From positions 62,001 through 126,000 of the forward strand of contig CAYRHJ010000004.1 in the NCBI GenBank assembly GCA_964424105.1: 64,000 bases of DNA. Reading direction: 5' to 3'. Shown here one piece after another: positions 1-9,547 of this stretch. The stretch comes from CAYRHJ01 sp964424105. GTDB lineage: Bacteria > Planctomycetota > Phycisphaerae > UBA1845. The notes beneath the pieces were generated by a model. That model made no database searches. It had not been told where the DNA came from and saw nothing but the letters and a program-made list of their open reading frames with translations. The position numbers were made by a program, and so were the translations under genes. Numbering within the stretch: the first letter of the stretch is position 1; each line of letters starts with the position of its first letter.

Positions 1-1
1 G

Positions 2-394
2 CTGGACGTGCTGGACCGCGCGGACACGGGCATGTGCGTGTTGTCCAACAAGCCGCACGAATTCACCGAACCCATCTGTCGGGCGTTGTTGTCGCATTGG
101 CGGTTTCGCACTTGCCTGGGCCATCGCCTCGAATCGGCTCGCAAGCCGGACCCTGCCGTGGCGCTCAGATTGATCGAACAGATGGGGGCCGATCCGTCGA
201 ATACCGTTCTGGTGGGCGATTCTACGATTGACATTCAAACGGCACAAAACGCCGGCATGAAATCGGTGGCGGTGACGTGGGGTTTCGGTCAGCCGGCGGA
301 ACTCGCGGGCGCTAAACCCAGCGCCATCATTCATCAACCAGCCGATTTGCTCGACTGGCTGGCAGGCGACCCGTCTGCACCGCAGGCCCAATAG
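2..394 (+). CDS. HAD-family phosphatase (phosphoglycolate phosphatase-like), 5' truncated
   Basis: Only the C-terminal 130 or so residues lie in the window; the gene continues upstream of position 1. The visible part has the late HAD motifs: a conserved Lys-Pro in ESARKPDP (motif III) and the acidic motif IV in VLVGDSTIDIQTAQNAG, followed by the usual segment on age-dependent loading of the core (MKSVAVTWGFG). This arrangement is typical of Gph-type phosphoglycolate phosphatases and pyrophosphatase-like HAD enzymes, which use a motif I Asp nucleophile that would lie outside the window. The substrate cannot be decided from this fragment. Confidence 0.8.
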   Translation: MDVLDRADTGMCVLSNKPHEFTEPICRALLSHWRFRTCLGHRLESARKPDPAVALRLIEQMGADPSNTVLVGDSTIDIQTAQNAGMKSVAVTWGFGQPAELAGAKPSAIIHQPADLLDWLAGDPSAPQAQ

Positions 395-926
395 GCATGG
401 ATCGGTCGATTGGACCGTCGATCGATTGTATTTCGATCCTGGACCATTGGCATTTTTCACGCCGGCGTCGATGGCTTTTCGCTAATACTGGTGGTGCTGA
501 AATCGGGACAACCATGCCGCCACGAGCCTCGATTTTCTTCGCCCGCGGATTACACGGTCCGGGCGATCGTAGACTATGGCGCGATGCCCGTCCCCGAATC
601 AGCTCTTGCCGCGCCGGTCATACTGGCCCTGTTCGTGCTGATTACTGGCGTTCTAGCCATCCGCACCCGACCCGCGAGCCTGACTCCGCAACAGAAATCG
701 AGACCGGCGTCGAATCGTCGAACATCGTGGCCTGCACATCATTGACCCAAGCCAGGCGATTTCGTAGCATGGGGGTGCGGACCTGTTCGACTCGTACGCG
801 CGGTATCGTCGACCGATGCATCGGCCGGTTCGGGCAGTCCGTACTGAACAGTCCGTCCGAATTCGCCGCCGACGCATGATAGGATAATCGGACGTTGATT
901 CATCCAGGCGAGCCGAGGAGGAAAGC
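395..926. other. 530 bp gap, no convincing gene
   Basis: No open frame here has a ribosome binding site and family-like sequence. One short stretch from the ATG at 584 would encode about 54 residues beginning MPVPESALAAP with one hydrophobic helix followed by basic residues. That resembles the tail of a PEP-CTERM protein and could be the remnant of one, but the evidence is thin. The segment near 397-425 contains nested short palindromes around cgatcg. Confidence 0.4.
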
Positions 927-2765
927 ATGCAAAACGGCTTCTGGTCGTCCATCATCGTCTCGGTGGTTGTACTCGCATTCGCCGCCCATTCGCCCGGCCA
1001 AGATCTGACCAAGCCCCCAAAAGCGGATCACGAAACCACTTTTATTGATCCCGAGGTTCCCGACGATCCGCCCGCCGATGCTTCCGCTCGAGCCAACGCG
1101 TTGTCGCGAAGCCAAACCGCGAACGTCCAGCGCGGGCCGTTTATCAGCGTACAGGTCAACGTGGACGGGCTGGGGCAAAACATCGTAAACGATGCTGCCA
1201 ACGAACCGTCGATAGCCGTGGACCCGACCAACCCCAATGTCATGGTCATCGGATGGCGGCAATTCGATTCGGTTTTTTCGAACTTTCGGCAGGCAGGTTG
1301 GGCGTACAGTCACGACGCGGGGGCGACCTGGACGTTTCCCGGCTCATTGGATGCCGGCGTCTTCCGCAGTGATCCCGTACTCGTCGCGGACGCCGATGGT
1401 AACATTTACTATTACAGTCTGACGGTGGATAAACCCCAGCAGACCAACTTTCGATGTCATTCCTTTGAATCGCTGGACGGCGGCATCAACTTCGGCGCTC
1501 CGGTTGTTGCATTCGGTGGCGACAAAGCCTGGTTCACTGTGGACAGGTCGAACACCATTGGCCGAGGAAATTTGTACGCCAAGTGGCAGACGTTTTTCAA
1601 TTGTTGCGGGAACACGACGTTTACTCGTTCCACCGACGGCGGAGCATCGTTTGAAACACCCGTATCCGTACCGTCGGGCCCCTCGTTCGGCACGGTGGCC
1701 GTCGGACCGGACGGCGAGGTATACGTCGCCGGTATCGAAGCGGTTCTGTTCCAGAATTTCGGCAAGTTTGTGATCGCAAAATCAACGAACGCCCGTAATC
1801 CCGCGGTCATACCCAGCTTCGATTTCTCGACCGTGGTGGACATGGGCGGTGCGATGGAGATCAGCGCCGTGCCCAACCCCAATGGGCTGCTCGGACAGGC
1901 CTGGGTGGCGGTCAATCCGTCGAGCGGGCCTAGTCGCGGGCACGTGTACATGCTCGCCTCGGTGGATCCACCGGGGGCTGACCCGTTGGATGTGATGTTT
2001 TCACGCAGCACCGACGGCGGTTTAAGCTGGAGCGCTCCGCTTCGTGTCAATGACGATCCCGCGGGGAACAACGCCTGGCAATGGTTTGGAACGATGTCGG
2101 TGGCTCCGTCGGGCCGAATCGACGTGATTTGGAACGACACCCGCGCCGACCCCACCACCACTTTTTCCGAACTGTATTACTCGTATTCCACCAACGGCGG
2201 TGTGACGTGGTCTACCAACATCCCCATCAGCCCCCCGTTCAATCACTTCCTGGGATACCCGCAACAAAACAAGCTGGGCGATTATTACGACATGGTTTCA
2301 GACGAATTGGGAGCCAACATCGCCTATGCCGCGACCTTTACAGGTCAGCAGGACGTGTATTTTCTGCGACTGGCCATCGATTGCAACAGCAACGGCATCC
2401 ACGACGGTGACGACATTGCTTTCGGCACACTGCTCGACTGCAACAGCGACGGTCAACCGGATGATTGCCAAACGGGATGCAGCCAAGACTGTCAATGTCC
2501 CGATCCCGATTCATGCTTCTTCGGGCAATGTAACGCGGGCGCCTGCGAAAGCGTTCCAAACATTTTCGGCGACATCGATCACAACGGCACCGTCAATCTG
2601 ATTGATCTGTTCTGCATGCTCGAAGGTCTCGCAGCCGACTTCTCGACGTGTTCTTCGGACGACATGGACATCGAACCCTGTGGTGGCAACGGCACGATCA
2701 ACCTGCCGGATTTGTTTGCCGTGCTGAATGCGTTTTCCGACGTCGACCCCTGCTGCGGTCCCTGA
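927..2765 (+). CDS. Secreted Asp-box (BNR/sialidase-like) protein with C-terminal dockerin
   Basis: The 612-residue product starts after a GAGGAGG-type ribosome binding site at about 914-921. It has an N-terminal signal peptide (hydrophobic core SSIIVSVVVLAFAA, residues 7-20). At least five Asp-box motifs are visible (SHDAGATWTF, SLDGGINF, STDGGASF, STDGGLSWSAP, STNGGVTWS), indicating a beta-propeller of the sialidase/BNR fold. No catalytic residues for sialidase were identified, so a binding or structural role is as likely as hydrolysis. Residues about 490-540 are Asp/Cys-rich calcium-type loops (DCNSDGQPDDC). The last 65 residues are a two-repeat dockerin (DIDHNGTVNLIDLF and GNGTINLPDLFAVLNAF, ending DPCC) almost identical in layout to those ending at 17394 and within the giant gene at 41293-46917. 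Confidence 0.85.
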   Translation: MQNGFWSSIIVSVVVLAFAAHSPGQDLTKPPKADHETTFIDPEVPDDPPADASARANALSRSQTANVQRGPFISVQVNVDGLGQNIVNDAANEPSIAVDPTNPNVMVIGWRQFDSVFSNFRQAGWAYSHDAGATWTFPGSLDAGVFRSDPVLVADADGNIYYYSLTVDKPQQTNFRCHSFESLDGGINFGAPVVAFGGDKAWFTVDRSNTIGRGNLYAKWQTFFNCCGNTTFTRSTDGGASFETPVSVPSGPSFGTVAVGPDGEVYVAGIEAVLFQNFGKFVIAKSTNARNPAVIPSFDFSTVVDMGGAMEISAVPNPNGLLGQAWVAVNPSSGPSRGHVYMLASVDPPGADPLDVMFSRSTDGGLSWSAPLRVNDDPAGNNAWQWFGTMSVAPSGRIDVIWNDTRADPTTTFSELYYSYSTNGGVTWSTNIPISPPFNHFLGYPQQNKLGDYYDMVSDELGANIAYAATFTGQQDVYFLRLAIDCNSNGIHDGDDIAFGTLLDCNSDGQPDDCQTGCSQDCQCPDPDSCFFGQCNAGACESVPNIFGDIDHNGTVNLIDLFCMLEGLAADFSTCSSDDMDIEPCGGNGTINLPDLFAVLNAFSDVDPCCGP

Positions 2766-2839
2766 ACCCGACGTCGGTCAGCGTCGAACCAGATCCCGGC
2801 GACGTTAGGTGCGGGTCCGCGGAATCGACGTAACCGGCG

Positions 2840-3469
2840 TCATTCGCTACGGGCCGCCGTCGTCGCCACGGTCTTCGGACTTGAATCCCAAACTCGCAGG
2901 TCGGTGATTTCGAAAGCAGCCGTGTGGTCGCCGTTGACGAAATCGCCCACTCGGACGCCATGGGCCACGAAACGCCGCACGCCGCCCGGCATCAGCGGGC
3001 CTCGCCAATCGTCATCCGCCGCGATAGGTGTCGCTGCCCATTCGTTCCATTCTGCCACGGGGAACCCCTCGGCGTTCATCACCGAAATCCGCATGGAGAG
3101 CAGCGAAATCATTTCCGATCCTTCGTTGCGCACTTCGATCACGGGCCGGATCAACTTTCGGCCACGCGACTCCGCCGGCACGAGATCGACGGATACATCC
3201 ACGTTGGCCAGGTAATCAGGTCGTCGCTGATCGTTCAATAGATCACCGAGCGCCGGAGGGAGTGCGTCGGCCAGCTCCGGAAGCGACGCAATCGACATAT
3301 GAGCCATCCCGAACAGGCTTTCGCTCTTGCGGTCGACGATGTTCAAGCAGTACAGAGCCACGACAGAGGCGCTAAGCAGAATCGTAATGGTGATGGCTGT
3401 GCCCCCCAAAACGATGGTTGACAGGAGCGATCGGCCACGGTTGATGGTGTTGGGAACTACGTGATGCAT
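2840..3469 (-). CDS. Membrane-anchored hypothetical protein
   Basis: The 209-residue product has one N-terminal transmembrane helix (about residues 18-42, ending ALYCLNIVDRK) and a predicted extracytoplasmic domain. In that domain the segment LIRPVIEVRNEGSEMISLLS looks like an immunoglobulin-like or DUF-type beta strand pattern. The start at 3469 is supported by GGAG seven bases upstream. I do not recognise a family. Its end lies 74 bp from the convergent exoprotein gene ending at 2765. Codon use matches the neighbours, so it is probably a real gene. Confidence 0.6.
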   Translation of the reverse strand: MHHVVPNTINRGRSLLSTIVLGGTAITITILLSASVVALYCLNIVDRKSESLFGMAHMSIASLPELADALPPALGDLLNDQRRPDYLANVDVSVDLVPAESRGRKLIRPVIEVRNEGSEMISLLSMRISVMNAEGFPVAEWNEWAATPIAADDDWRGPLMPGGVRRFVAHGVRVGDFVNGDHTAAFEITDLRVWDSSPKTVATTAARSE

Positions 3470-3487
3470 GTTGAAACTCCGAATTAT

Positions 3488-3527
3488 GCGTTACGGCGTT
3501 ACGGCGTTGCGGCGTTGCGGCGTTGGA
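3488..3527. repeat. Short tandem repeat, 8 bp unit gcgttRcg
   Basis: About five consecutive copies of gcgttacg/gcgttgcg lie just upstream of the ATG at 3469 of the membrane protein gene. A tract like this can slip during replication and change the spacing of the promoter region of that gene. Confidence 0.7.
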
Positions 3528-3558
3528 CGTTGGCCGCTTGATGTGGAATTCGTGCTTT

Positions 3559-3597
3559 GCGGAAAATTATTTTTCCGCCCGCAGCGTTGATGGGCGG
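3559..3597. other. Pair of overlapping hairpins in the 3470-3795 gap
   Basis: Positions 3559-3566 and 3571-3578 form a perfect 8 bp stem (GCGGAAAA/TTTTCCGC) with a 4-base loop. The right arm overlaps the left arm of a second stem, CCGCCC at 3575-3580 with GGGCGG at 3592-3597, so the two structures are mutually exclusive. They lie 220 bp beyond the stop of accC on the minus strand. A role as terminator or processing site is possible, but there is no clear T-run. The rest of the gap shows nothing recognisable. Confidence 0.4.
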
Positions 3598-3795
3598 GTC
3601 GTCGTGGTCCGATAATCCGCAGCTCCTGTTGATCGTAATCCTATTAAAAACAAAAGGTTATGGAATGGGTTGCCCGCTGACGGCGGCGAGGTGTGTTTCG
3701 CGTCGCCAGTCCATATCGTTTTTTGGGAGGCTGCGACGATGGGCGGCGGCGAAAATGACGGGCGTGGCCGGTGGCATCCGCCGGATGGGTCGGTA

Positions 3796-5151
3796 TCAGT
3801 TCTTGGAACCGAACGTTCGTTCGACGAACCCGGTGTCGATAGCGCCGTTCTGGAATTCCTTGGCGGCGAGGATTTTGAGATATAACGGAATCGTCGTCTT
3901 GGTGGGTGCAATCATGAATTCGTCGAGGCATCGGCGGAGCGTGTCGATGGCTTCGGCCCGGGTGGCCTGGTGTACGATCAACTTTCCGATCAGCGAATCG
4001 TAGCGTGGAGAAATGCGATATCCGTCATGGGCGTGCGAGTCGAAACGGACGCCGTGTCCGCCCGGCGGGCGGAAAATATCGATCACTCCGGCGGACGGGC
4101 GAAACCCTTCGTCCGGGTCTTCGGCGTTGATGCGACACTCGATGGCAGCGCCTCGCGTCCGAACGTCGCGTTGCGTGAAGCCCAGCGGTTCGCCGACGGC
4201 GATACGAATCTGCGCCTTGATCAGGTCGATGCCGGTGACCATCTCCGTCACGGGATGTTCCACCTGAATTCGGGTGTTGGCTTCGATAAAATAGAATTCC
4301 CGCTTGCCCGCCACCAGGAATTCGCACGTGCACGCATTGGTATACTCGGCGGTTTTGCAGAGTCGAACAGCCGCCTTGCACAGGTCCTGCCGGGTTCGCT
4401 CATCCAGCCCCGGCGACGGTGACTCCTCGATCAACTTCTGATACCGCCGCTGCGTCGAACAGTCCCGCTCAAAAAGATGAACCACGCGGCCATGATGGTC
4501 AGCCAAGACCTGCACTTCCACGTGACGCGGCTTGTCCAGGTATTTCTCGAGATACAGACCCGAGTCATTGAAGGCGGCTTTTGATTCGCGCTCTGCCTGC
4601 TGAATCATGGCTCGCAGCTCAGTTTCACTTCGCGCGATTCGCAGACCTCGCCCGCCGCCACCAGCCGTCGCCTTGATCATGACCGGATATCCGAGTTTCG
4701 AAGCCACGGAAACGGCTTCGTCACTGCTTTCCAGGATTCCCTCGCTTCCGGGCACGGTGGGAACTTTCGCCTGTTGGGCCAATCCGCGTGCCGAAGCTTT
4801 GTCGCCCAATCGACGCATGGCCTTGGCGGACGGACCGATGAACTCGATGTTGGATTCGCGACATTTTTCGGCGAACGCGGCGCTTTCAGCCAGGAAGCCG
4901 TATCCGGGATGAACTGCGTCGGCGTTGGCGATTTCGGCGGCGGCGATGATGCGATCGCTCTTGAGGTAGCTGTCCTTGGGCGCGCCATAGCCAATGCAGA
5001 TGGCCTGATCGGCCAATCGCAGATAATGCGCCCCGCGATCTTCTTCTGAAAAGACGCAGGCTGTCTCCACGCCCAATTCGCGACAGGCCCGCAGAACCCG
5101 CAGGGCAATTTCTCCACGATTGGCGACGAGGATGCGCTTAAACATGGGCAT
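3796..5151 (-). CDS. accC: Acetyl-CoA carboxylase, biotin carboxylase subunit
   Basis: The 451-residue product is full length for AccC, which carboxylates biotin on AccB using ATP and bicarbonate in the first step of fatty acid synthesis. Visible motifs are the N-terminal KRILVANRGEIALRV, the ATP-grasp glycine loop (KATAGGGGRGLR), the HVEVQVLAD strand, and the metal-binding and active-site loop EANTRIQVEHPVTEM. The usual sequence of that loop is EMNTRVQVEHP, so Met is replaced by Ala while Glu, Asn and Arg are kept. Translation could start at 5151 or two codons later. It follows accB by 24 bp on the same strand, in the common order pepP-accB-accC. Confidence 0.95.
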   Translation of the reverse strand: MPMFKRILVANRGEIALRVLRACRELGVETACVFSEEDRGAHYLRLADQAICIGYGAPKDSYLKSDRIIAAAEIANADAVHPGYGFLAESAAFAEKCRESNIEFIGPSAKAMRRLGDKASARGLAQQAKVPTVPGSEGILESSDEAVSVASKLGYPVMIKATAGGGGRGLRIARSETELRAMIQQAERESKAAFNDSGLYLEKYLDKPRHVEVQVLADHHGRVVHLFERDCSTQRRYQKLIEESPSPGLDERTRQDLCKAAVRLCKTAEYTNACTCEFLVAGKREFYFIEANTRIQVEHPVTEMVTGIDLIKAQIRIAVGEPLGFTQRDVRTRGAAIECRINAEDPDEGFRPSAGVIDIFRPPGGHGVRFDSHAHDGYRISPRYDSLIGKLIVHQATRAEAIDTLRRCLDEFMIAPTKTTIPLYLKILAAKEFQNGAIDTGFVERTFGSKN

Positions 5152-5175
5152 TTTCAGTGTCGGCCCGCGCGACCG

Positions 5176-5667
5176 TCATTCAGGCCGAACCCGGAAGAGG
5201 GGTTGTCCAAACTCGATGGGCTGCTCGTTGGCCACCAACACCTTTTCTATCGTGCCCGTCACTTCAGCGGGAATTTCGTTGAAGACTTTCATGGCCTCAA
5301 TCAGGCAGACGATCGTATCGGGGCGAATGCCGCTACCCACCTTGACGAACAACGGTGCCCCCGGTTGCGGGGACGAATAGAACGTACCCACCATCGGGGA
5401 GGTGATCGTCAGCAAGCCGACGTCGGAATCGGCTGGGTCAATTATCCGGGCCATGGACTTGGCTTCGTCGACCGACAGTTGAGTTTGAACGTTCGAGGTC
5501 GAAACCACGGTGGCGGCGGAGTTGGATGCATCGGGGCGGCGCAATGTGATTTCCTCAGCTCCGTTGCGCACGGAGATGCTCAACAGGTCATTGTCGACCA
5601 TGAGTCGAACCAATTCTCGTACGGTGTTAAGGTCCAAGGGTGATGCCGTCCGGCAGAACGGGGCCAT
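5176..5667 (-). CDS. accB: Acetyl-CoA carboxylase biotin carboxyl carrier protein
   Basis: The product is 163 residues, as usual for AccB. The N-terminal helix (LDLNTVRELVRLMVDNDL) matches the family start. A low-complexity linker follows, then a C-terminal biotinyl domain of about 80 residues with the biotinylation site EAMKV and the thumb-type surrounding (VCLIEAMKVFNEIPAE). The accepted biotin is carboxylated by AccC, encoded directly downstream. An alternative TTG start at 5637 would remove ten residues that are not typical of the family, so the start is uncertain. Confidence 0.93.
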   Translation of the reverse strand: MAPFCRTASPLDLNTVRELVRLMVDNDLLSISVRNGAEEITLRRPDASNSAATVVSTSNVQTQLSVDEAKSMARIIDPADSDVGLLTITSPMVGTFYSSPQPGAPLFVKVGSGIRPDTIVCLIEAMKVFNEIPAEVTGTIEKVLVANEQPIEFGQPLFRVRPE

Positions 5668-5783
5668 CCACGTGCCGGGTCATGGGTTACGGATTCTGAA
5701 CGCGCGTCGCGGCGGGACGCGGAGCGCCGACCGCGCTGTGCGATCGAACCCCCGCCCATCGATCATCGACATCGAAACCCGCC

Positions 5784-6902
5784 TCAAATAACCGCGGCGG
5801 ACAAATCCTTCCTCAGACGACTCAATACCTTGCAGCCGTCGTTTGTGATCAACACGTCATCTTCAATTCGCACACCGCCGACGCCCGGCAGGTAGATCCC
5901 CGGCTCGACCGTGACTACCATGCCTGCAACCAGCTTTTCTTCCGAGCGCCAACTCAATGACGGGGCCTCGTGAACTTCCAGGCCCAGCCCATGTCCCAAT
6001 CCGTGCCCGAACTGTTTGCCAAAACCCGCGTCGGTAATGACTTTGCGGGCGACGGCATCCACGTCACACATTCTCGCGCCGGGACGCAGGGCGGCGATGG
6101 CTTTTTCTTGTGCATCCAAAACGATACTGTAAATCTTTCTGATGCGCGGCGAAATGCTACCGACGAACACCACGCGGGTCAAGTCGCTTCGATAAAACTG
6201 CCACGTTGCCCCCCAGTCGAACAAAATCGCGCATCCGTCCACCACCTGACGATCTCCAGCCCGGGCGTGCGGATGCGACGCGTTGGCTCCCACGGCCACG
6301 ATGGATTCAAACGCGGGCGCCGACGAACCGCGTGTGCGCATCTCGAATTCCAACCGGGCGGCCAAATCACGCTCCGTCATACCGGGCTTGATCGAACGAC
6401 ACGTCGCCAGAAAGGCCTCCTCGGCCATCCGGATGGCGAACTCCATCAACGACAGTTCGCCCGCATCTTTCAGGCGACGCATGTCTGACAGGATCGGCGG
6501 ACCCTTGACCAGTCGAACGGGACGAGCCGCCTTTTGCAACGCATCAAACTCCGACACGCGCAGTCCGTCCGCCTGCACGGCGAATCGCGTCAGTTTCAGC
6601 TTTTTCACCACCTTGCCGATCTCGTCCATCAATAGAAATTTGCGTAGATGAACCTTGCACCAGGGCACCTCGCTCGACAGGGCTTCTACAAACCGGGCGT
6701 CACTGATAACGTGTACGGCCCGGGGCGTGACCAGCACGGCCGAGTCCTCTCCGGTGAAACCGGTCATGTAATGCGTATCGACGTGGCGGGTCAACAGGTA
6801 GGCCGGCAAACGATTCTTCTGCATGACGGCTCTGCAACGTTCCAGCCGGGACGCGAAAGTTTCGGGAGCGGTCGGTGCTTTGGTTTTTGGCATAGCGGGC
6901 AT
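5784..6902 (-). CDS. pepP: Xaa-Pro aminopeptidase (M24 family)
   Basis: The product has about 372 residues with the two-domain structure of PepP/PepQ enzymes: an N-terminal creatinase-like domain (TRHVDTHYMTGFTGEDSAV) and a C-terminal pita-bread metallopeptidase domain. The dinuclear metal ligands appear in order in ILFDWGATWQFYRSDLTR (two Asp), GHGLGHGLGLEVHE (His), VTVEPGIYLP (Glu) and RIEDDVLI (Glu). It cleaves an N-terminal residue ahead of proline. The in-frame ATG at 6893 has GGAG nine bases upstream and is the more likely start. It is the first of three genes with accB and accC, a conserved order in many bacteria. Confidence 0.9.
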   Translation of the reverse strand: MPAMPKTKAPTAPETFASRLERCRAVMQKNRLPAYLLTRHVDTHYMTGFTGEDSAVLVTPRAVHVISDARFVEALSSEVPWCKVHLRKFLLMDEIGKVVKKLKLTRFAVQADGLRVSEFDALQKAARPVRLVKGPPILSDMRRLKDAGELSLMEFAIRMAEEAFLATCRSIKPGMTERDLAARLEFEMRTRGSSAPAFESIVAVGANASHPHARAGDRQVVDGCAILFDWGATWQFYRSDLTRVVFVGSISPRIRKIYSIVLDAQEKAIAALRPGARMCDVDAVARKVITDAGFGKQFGHGLGHGLGLEVHEAPSLSWRSEEKLVAGMVVTVEPGIYLPGVGGVRIEDDVLITNDGCKVLSRLRKDLSAAVI

Positions 6903-6947
6903 GCTCCATCCGTGGGGCGCGGATGAACTCGCGGTTGATGGCGATTC

Positions 6948-7676
6948 CTAGCGGCGCGTGTTCTTTTGCTTACTGGTGCGTTTCACTTTTGCGGACTTGG
7001 CTTTCCTTTTTTTTACCTTGGCGGGTGCGGAAGTCTTTTTGGCTTTTTTCTTCGCAGCCTTCGATGCGTTTACGGCTGACTTGTGTTTGGCTGTGACCTT
7101 CTTCCCGCTCTTGGAAGAAATCTGTTTGACCGTTGCCCTCTTGGCTGACGTCTTCTTCTTTGCGTCCTTGATTGTCTTGACGCCTGCGGATCCAGTGGGG
7201 GTTGAATTGACAATCGCTGCCGTCGTTCCCGCGGCCTTCGCCTTCGCAGCAGATCTTCGGCCACTTCGCGGCTTGTCCGCACGGGCGTCGACGGCGTTCA
7301 TGGTTTCTTCAATGGCCCGCTTCCTGGCGCGGATCGCCGCTTCCGGCACTACAATCTTGGCATCGATATCGTAAATCGCCAGGTCCTCGTAATAGCGTTC
7401 ATTTCGAAGACGCTCCATTTGAGCCTCCGCGTCCTCTCTGTCCGTGCATTTCAGCAACGTGACGGGCATGCCATCGGACATGCCCACCAACTTCCACACC
7501 AGCGGAATAATCTCCTTCGTCCCCGGGGCACGCTTGATTTTGGGCGACAGCGCATCGGTCGGATTCTTCGCTGCCACACTTGGGCCGCCAACGTTTGCGA
7601 CCGCTTCCGGAGCTTTCTCCGCTTTGGATTCGTCAGGTTGAACTTCCTCGCTCTTGTTCTTCCACATGGTGAGCAC
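6948..7676 (-). CDS. Histone H1-like Lys/Ala-rich DNA-binding protein
   Basis: The product has about 240 residues; the ATG at 7667 is a good alternative start. The first half contains a compact domain of about 70 residues (PLVWKLVGMSDGMPVTLLK to YEDLAIYDID). The second half (from about residue 120) is a low-complexity tail of Lys, Ala, Ser and Thr with repeated AKK/KAK motifs. Such tails resemble the C-terminal domain of histone H1 and bind DNA non-specifically. A role in nucleoid organisation is inferred. It lies 45 bp upstream of pepP on the same strand and could be co-transcribed. Confidence 0.75.
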   Translation of the reverse strand: MLTMWKNKSEEVQPDESKAEKAPEAVANVGGPSVAAKNPTDALSPKIKRAPGTKEIIPLVWKLVGMSDGMPVTLLKCTDREDAEAQMERLRNERYYEDLAIYDIDAKIVVPEAAIRARKRAIEETMNAVDARADKPRSGRRSAAKAKAAGTTAAIVNSTPTGSAGVKTIKDAKKKTSAKRATVKQISSKSGKKVTAKHKSAVNASKAAKKKAKKTSAPAKVKKRKAKSAKVKRTSKQKNTRR

Positions 7677-7973
7677 GCTCCGCGAAAGTCAGACTCCATC
7701 CCGTTTGAACGCACCGTCTCCGGCACGCCGGATTTCCACGTGTCGGATTTGTAGCATGGGCCGATGGGTCAGACAAGATGGGCTTACTGCTGCCTGACGT
7801 GGTGCAGCCCGGCGGAGGGAGGTTCCGATAGCGAGAACGGACGACCGCCGAACCTACCCAAATCGTACGCTCCAACAAGCCGATAGGAAAACGACGGGCG
7901 ACAACGCACCCGTCCCTTGGGGATCGGCCCGATATTATCAGCTTCCGCCCCGGACAAAAAGGAAGATGGATTC

Positions 7974-9383
7974 ATGATTTCCGCAAAACCCGCAATTCCA
8001 GCCATCCGCCGCCCATCCAACCCATTGCAAGAAAAACCCAAGCCCCCCAAGAACGCCGTCGGCACAAATGAACTGGATTCGGCGGCTTCGATAACCGGTC
8101 AAACCGCTGCGAGCGAATCCACCACGAGCGCCTTTACGCCTCCGCAGGTGGAAACCATCCGAGAGACCCATTTGAGCGAGTCCATGGTCGAAGGCCTGCT
8201 ATTCAAACACCTGCTCGCCGTAGGCAATGACACAGGGCGAGGCATTGCGCTGGCCATCGCCATGCCCCCAAAACCGATCATCGAAATGTTGGCCGGCCTG
8301 AAATCCCGGCAGTTCGTTTATCACAAAGACAGCACGGCCATGGGCGACTTCGAATACGCCCTGACCGACGCGGGCCGAGCGCGGGCCAAAGCCTACCTGG
8401 AAGAATGCTCCTACGTCGGGCCGGCACCGGTCACCTTGGAAGACTACATAAAATCGGTCGAAGCGCAGAGTATCACGCTCGAAAAAGCGCGCCAGGAAGA
8501 TCTGCAACGGGCTTTCGACGGTTTGCTGATCAATCGGGAGATGTTCCAACGACTGGGGCCGGCGATCAATTCCGGTCGAGGATTGTTTCTGTATGGATTT
8601 CCAGGAAATGGAAAAACCAGCATCGCCGAGCGAATCACCAACTGCTTCGGTGGGCACGTCTGGATTCCCTACGCCATCTACACCGGCGGCGAGCTGATTA
8701 CCTTCTACGATCCGCAGAACCACGTGGTTCTTGAATCCGACACGCCCAAAATCCTCAGAACGCAGGCCACCGATCCACGTTGGATTCAGATCAGGCGACC
8801 CACCATCGTCGTCGGCGGTGAACTGACCATGGATTCACTGGACCTCCAGTACAACACGCATACCAAAATCACCGAACCGCCCCTCCAATTGCGAAGCAAT
8901 ACCGGCACGCTGGTGATTGATGACTTCGGGCGACAGCGCATGAGGCCCATCGAACTGCTGAATCGCTGGATCGTCCCGCTCGAGAAACGCTACGACTTCT
9001 TAACGCTGTCCAACGGCAAGAAAATCAGAGTCCCGTTCGACCAGTTGATCATCTTTTCGACAAACCTGGAGCCCAAGGATCTGGTCGACGATGCCTTCCT
9101 GCGACGTATTCCTTACAAGATCAACGTGCTCGACCCGTCTGAAGAGGAGTTTCGCAAGTTGTTCAACATCATGTCGCCGATCGTCAACGTCCCGCTGGAT
9201 CCGCAAGCCATCGACTATCTGATCGAGAAACATTATCGTTCCGTGAATCGTCCCTTTCGATGCTGTCAGCCTCGTGACCTGCTGCTTCAAATCAGGAATT
9301 TCGCCGCCTACCAAGGTGACGAACCGGTCGGCAACAACGCGGCCTTCGATGCCGCCTGCGAGAACTACTTCGCGGTCATGTAG
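7974..9383 (+). CDS. AAA+ family ATPase
   Basis: The product has 469 residues. The ATG at 7974 is preceded by GGAAG with an eight-base gap and is preferred over a TTG at 7917. A proline-rich N-terminus is followed by a winged-helix-like region (about residues 60-145). The ATPase core has a Walker A motif (GFPGNGKTS), a Walker B motif (TLVIDDFGRQ) and a sensor-like segment (QLIIFSTNLEPKDLVDDAFLRRIPYK). The last 70 residues resemble the lid of an AAA+ protein. The partner or substrate cannot be read from the sequence, and neighbouring genes give no hint. Confidence 0.8.
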   Translation: MISAKPAIPAIRRPSNPLQEKPKPPKNAVGTNELDSAASITGQTAASESTTSAFTPPQVETIRETHLSESMVEGLLFKHLLAVGNDTGRGIALAIAMPPKPIIEMLAGLKSRQFVYHKDSTAMGDFEYALTDAGRARAKAYLEECSYVGPAPVTLEDYIKSVEAQSITLEKARQEDLQRAFDGLLINREMFQRLGPAINSGRGLFLYGFPGNGKTSIAERITNCFGGHVWIPYAIYTGGELITFYDPQNHVVLESDTPKILRTQATDPRWIQIRRPTIVVGGELTMDSLDLQYNTHTKITEPPLQLRSNTGTLVIDDFGRQRMRPIELLNRWIVPLEKRYDFLTLSNGKKIRVPFDQLIIFSTNLEPKDLVDDAFLRRIPYKINVLDPSEEEFRKLFNIMSPIVNVPLDPQAIDYLIEKHYRSVNRPFRCCQPRDLLLQIRNFAAYQGDEPVGNNAAFDAACENYFAVM

Positions 9384-9547
9384 ACGGATGCACGGGTTCA
9401 GGCCCTGCGCGTGCGTTCGGGGCGGTCGCGTGCATTCGTGGCGGTCGCGCGCAGGCCGGCCCTTCGCATCCTTCTTGAATTCGTATAGGGTACGTGAACG
9501 TCCGCTTCGTCAACGCGGACAAGCCCTTGCTTTCGTGGAGCCGGAAA

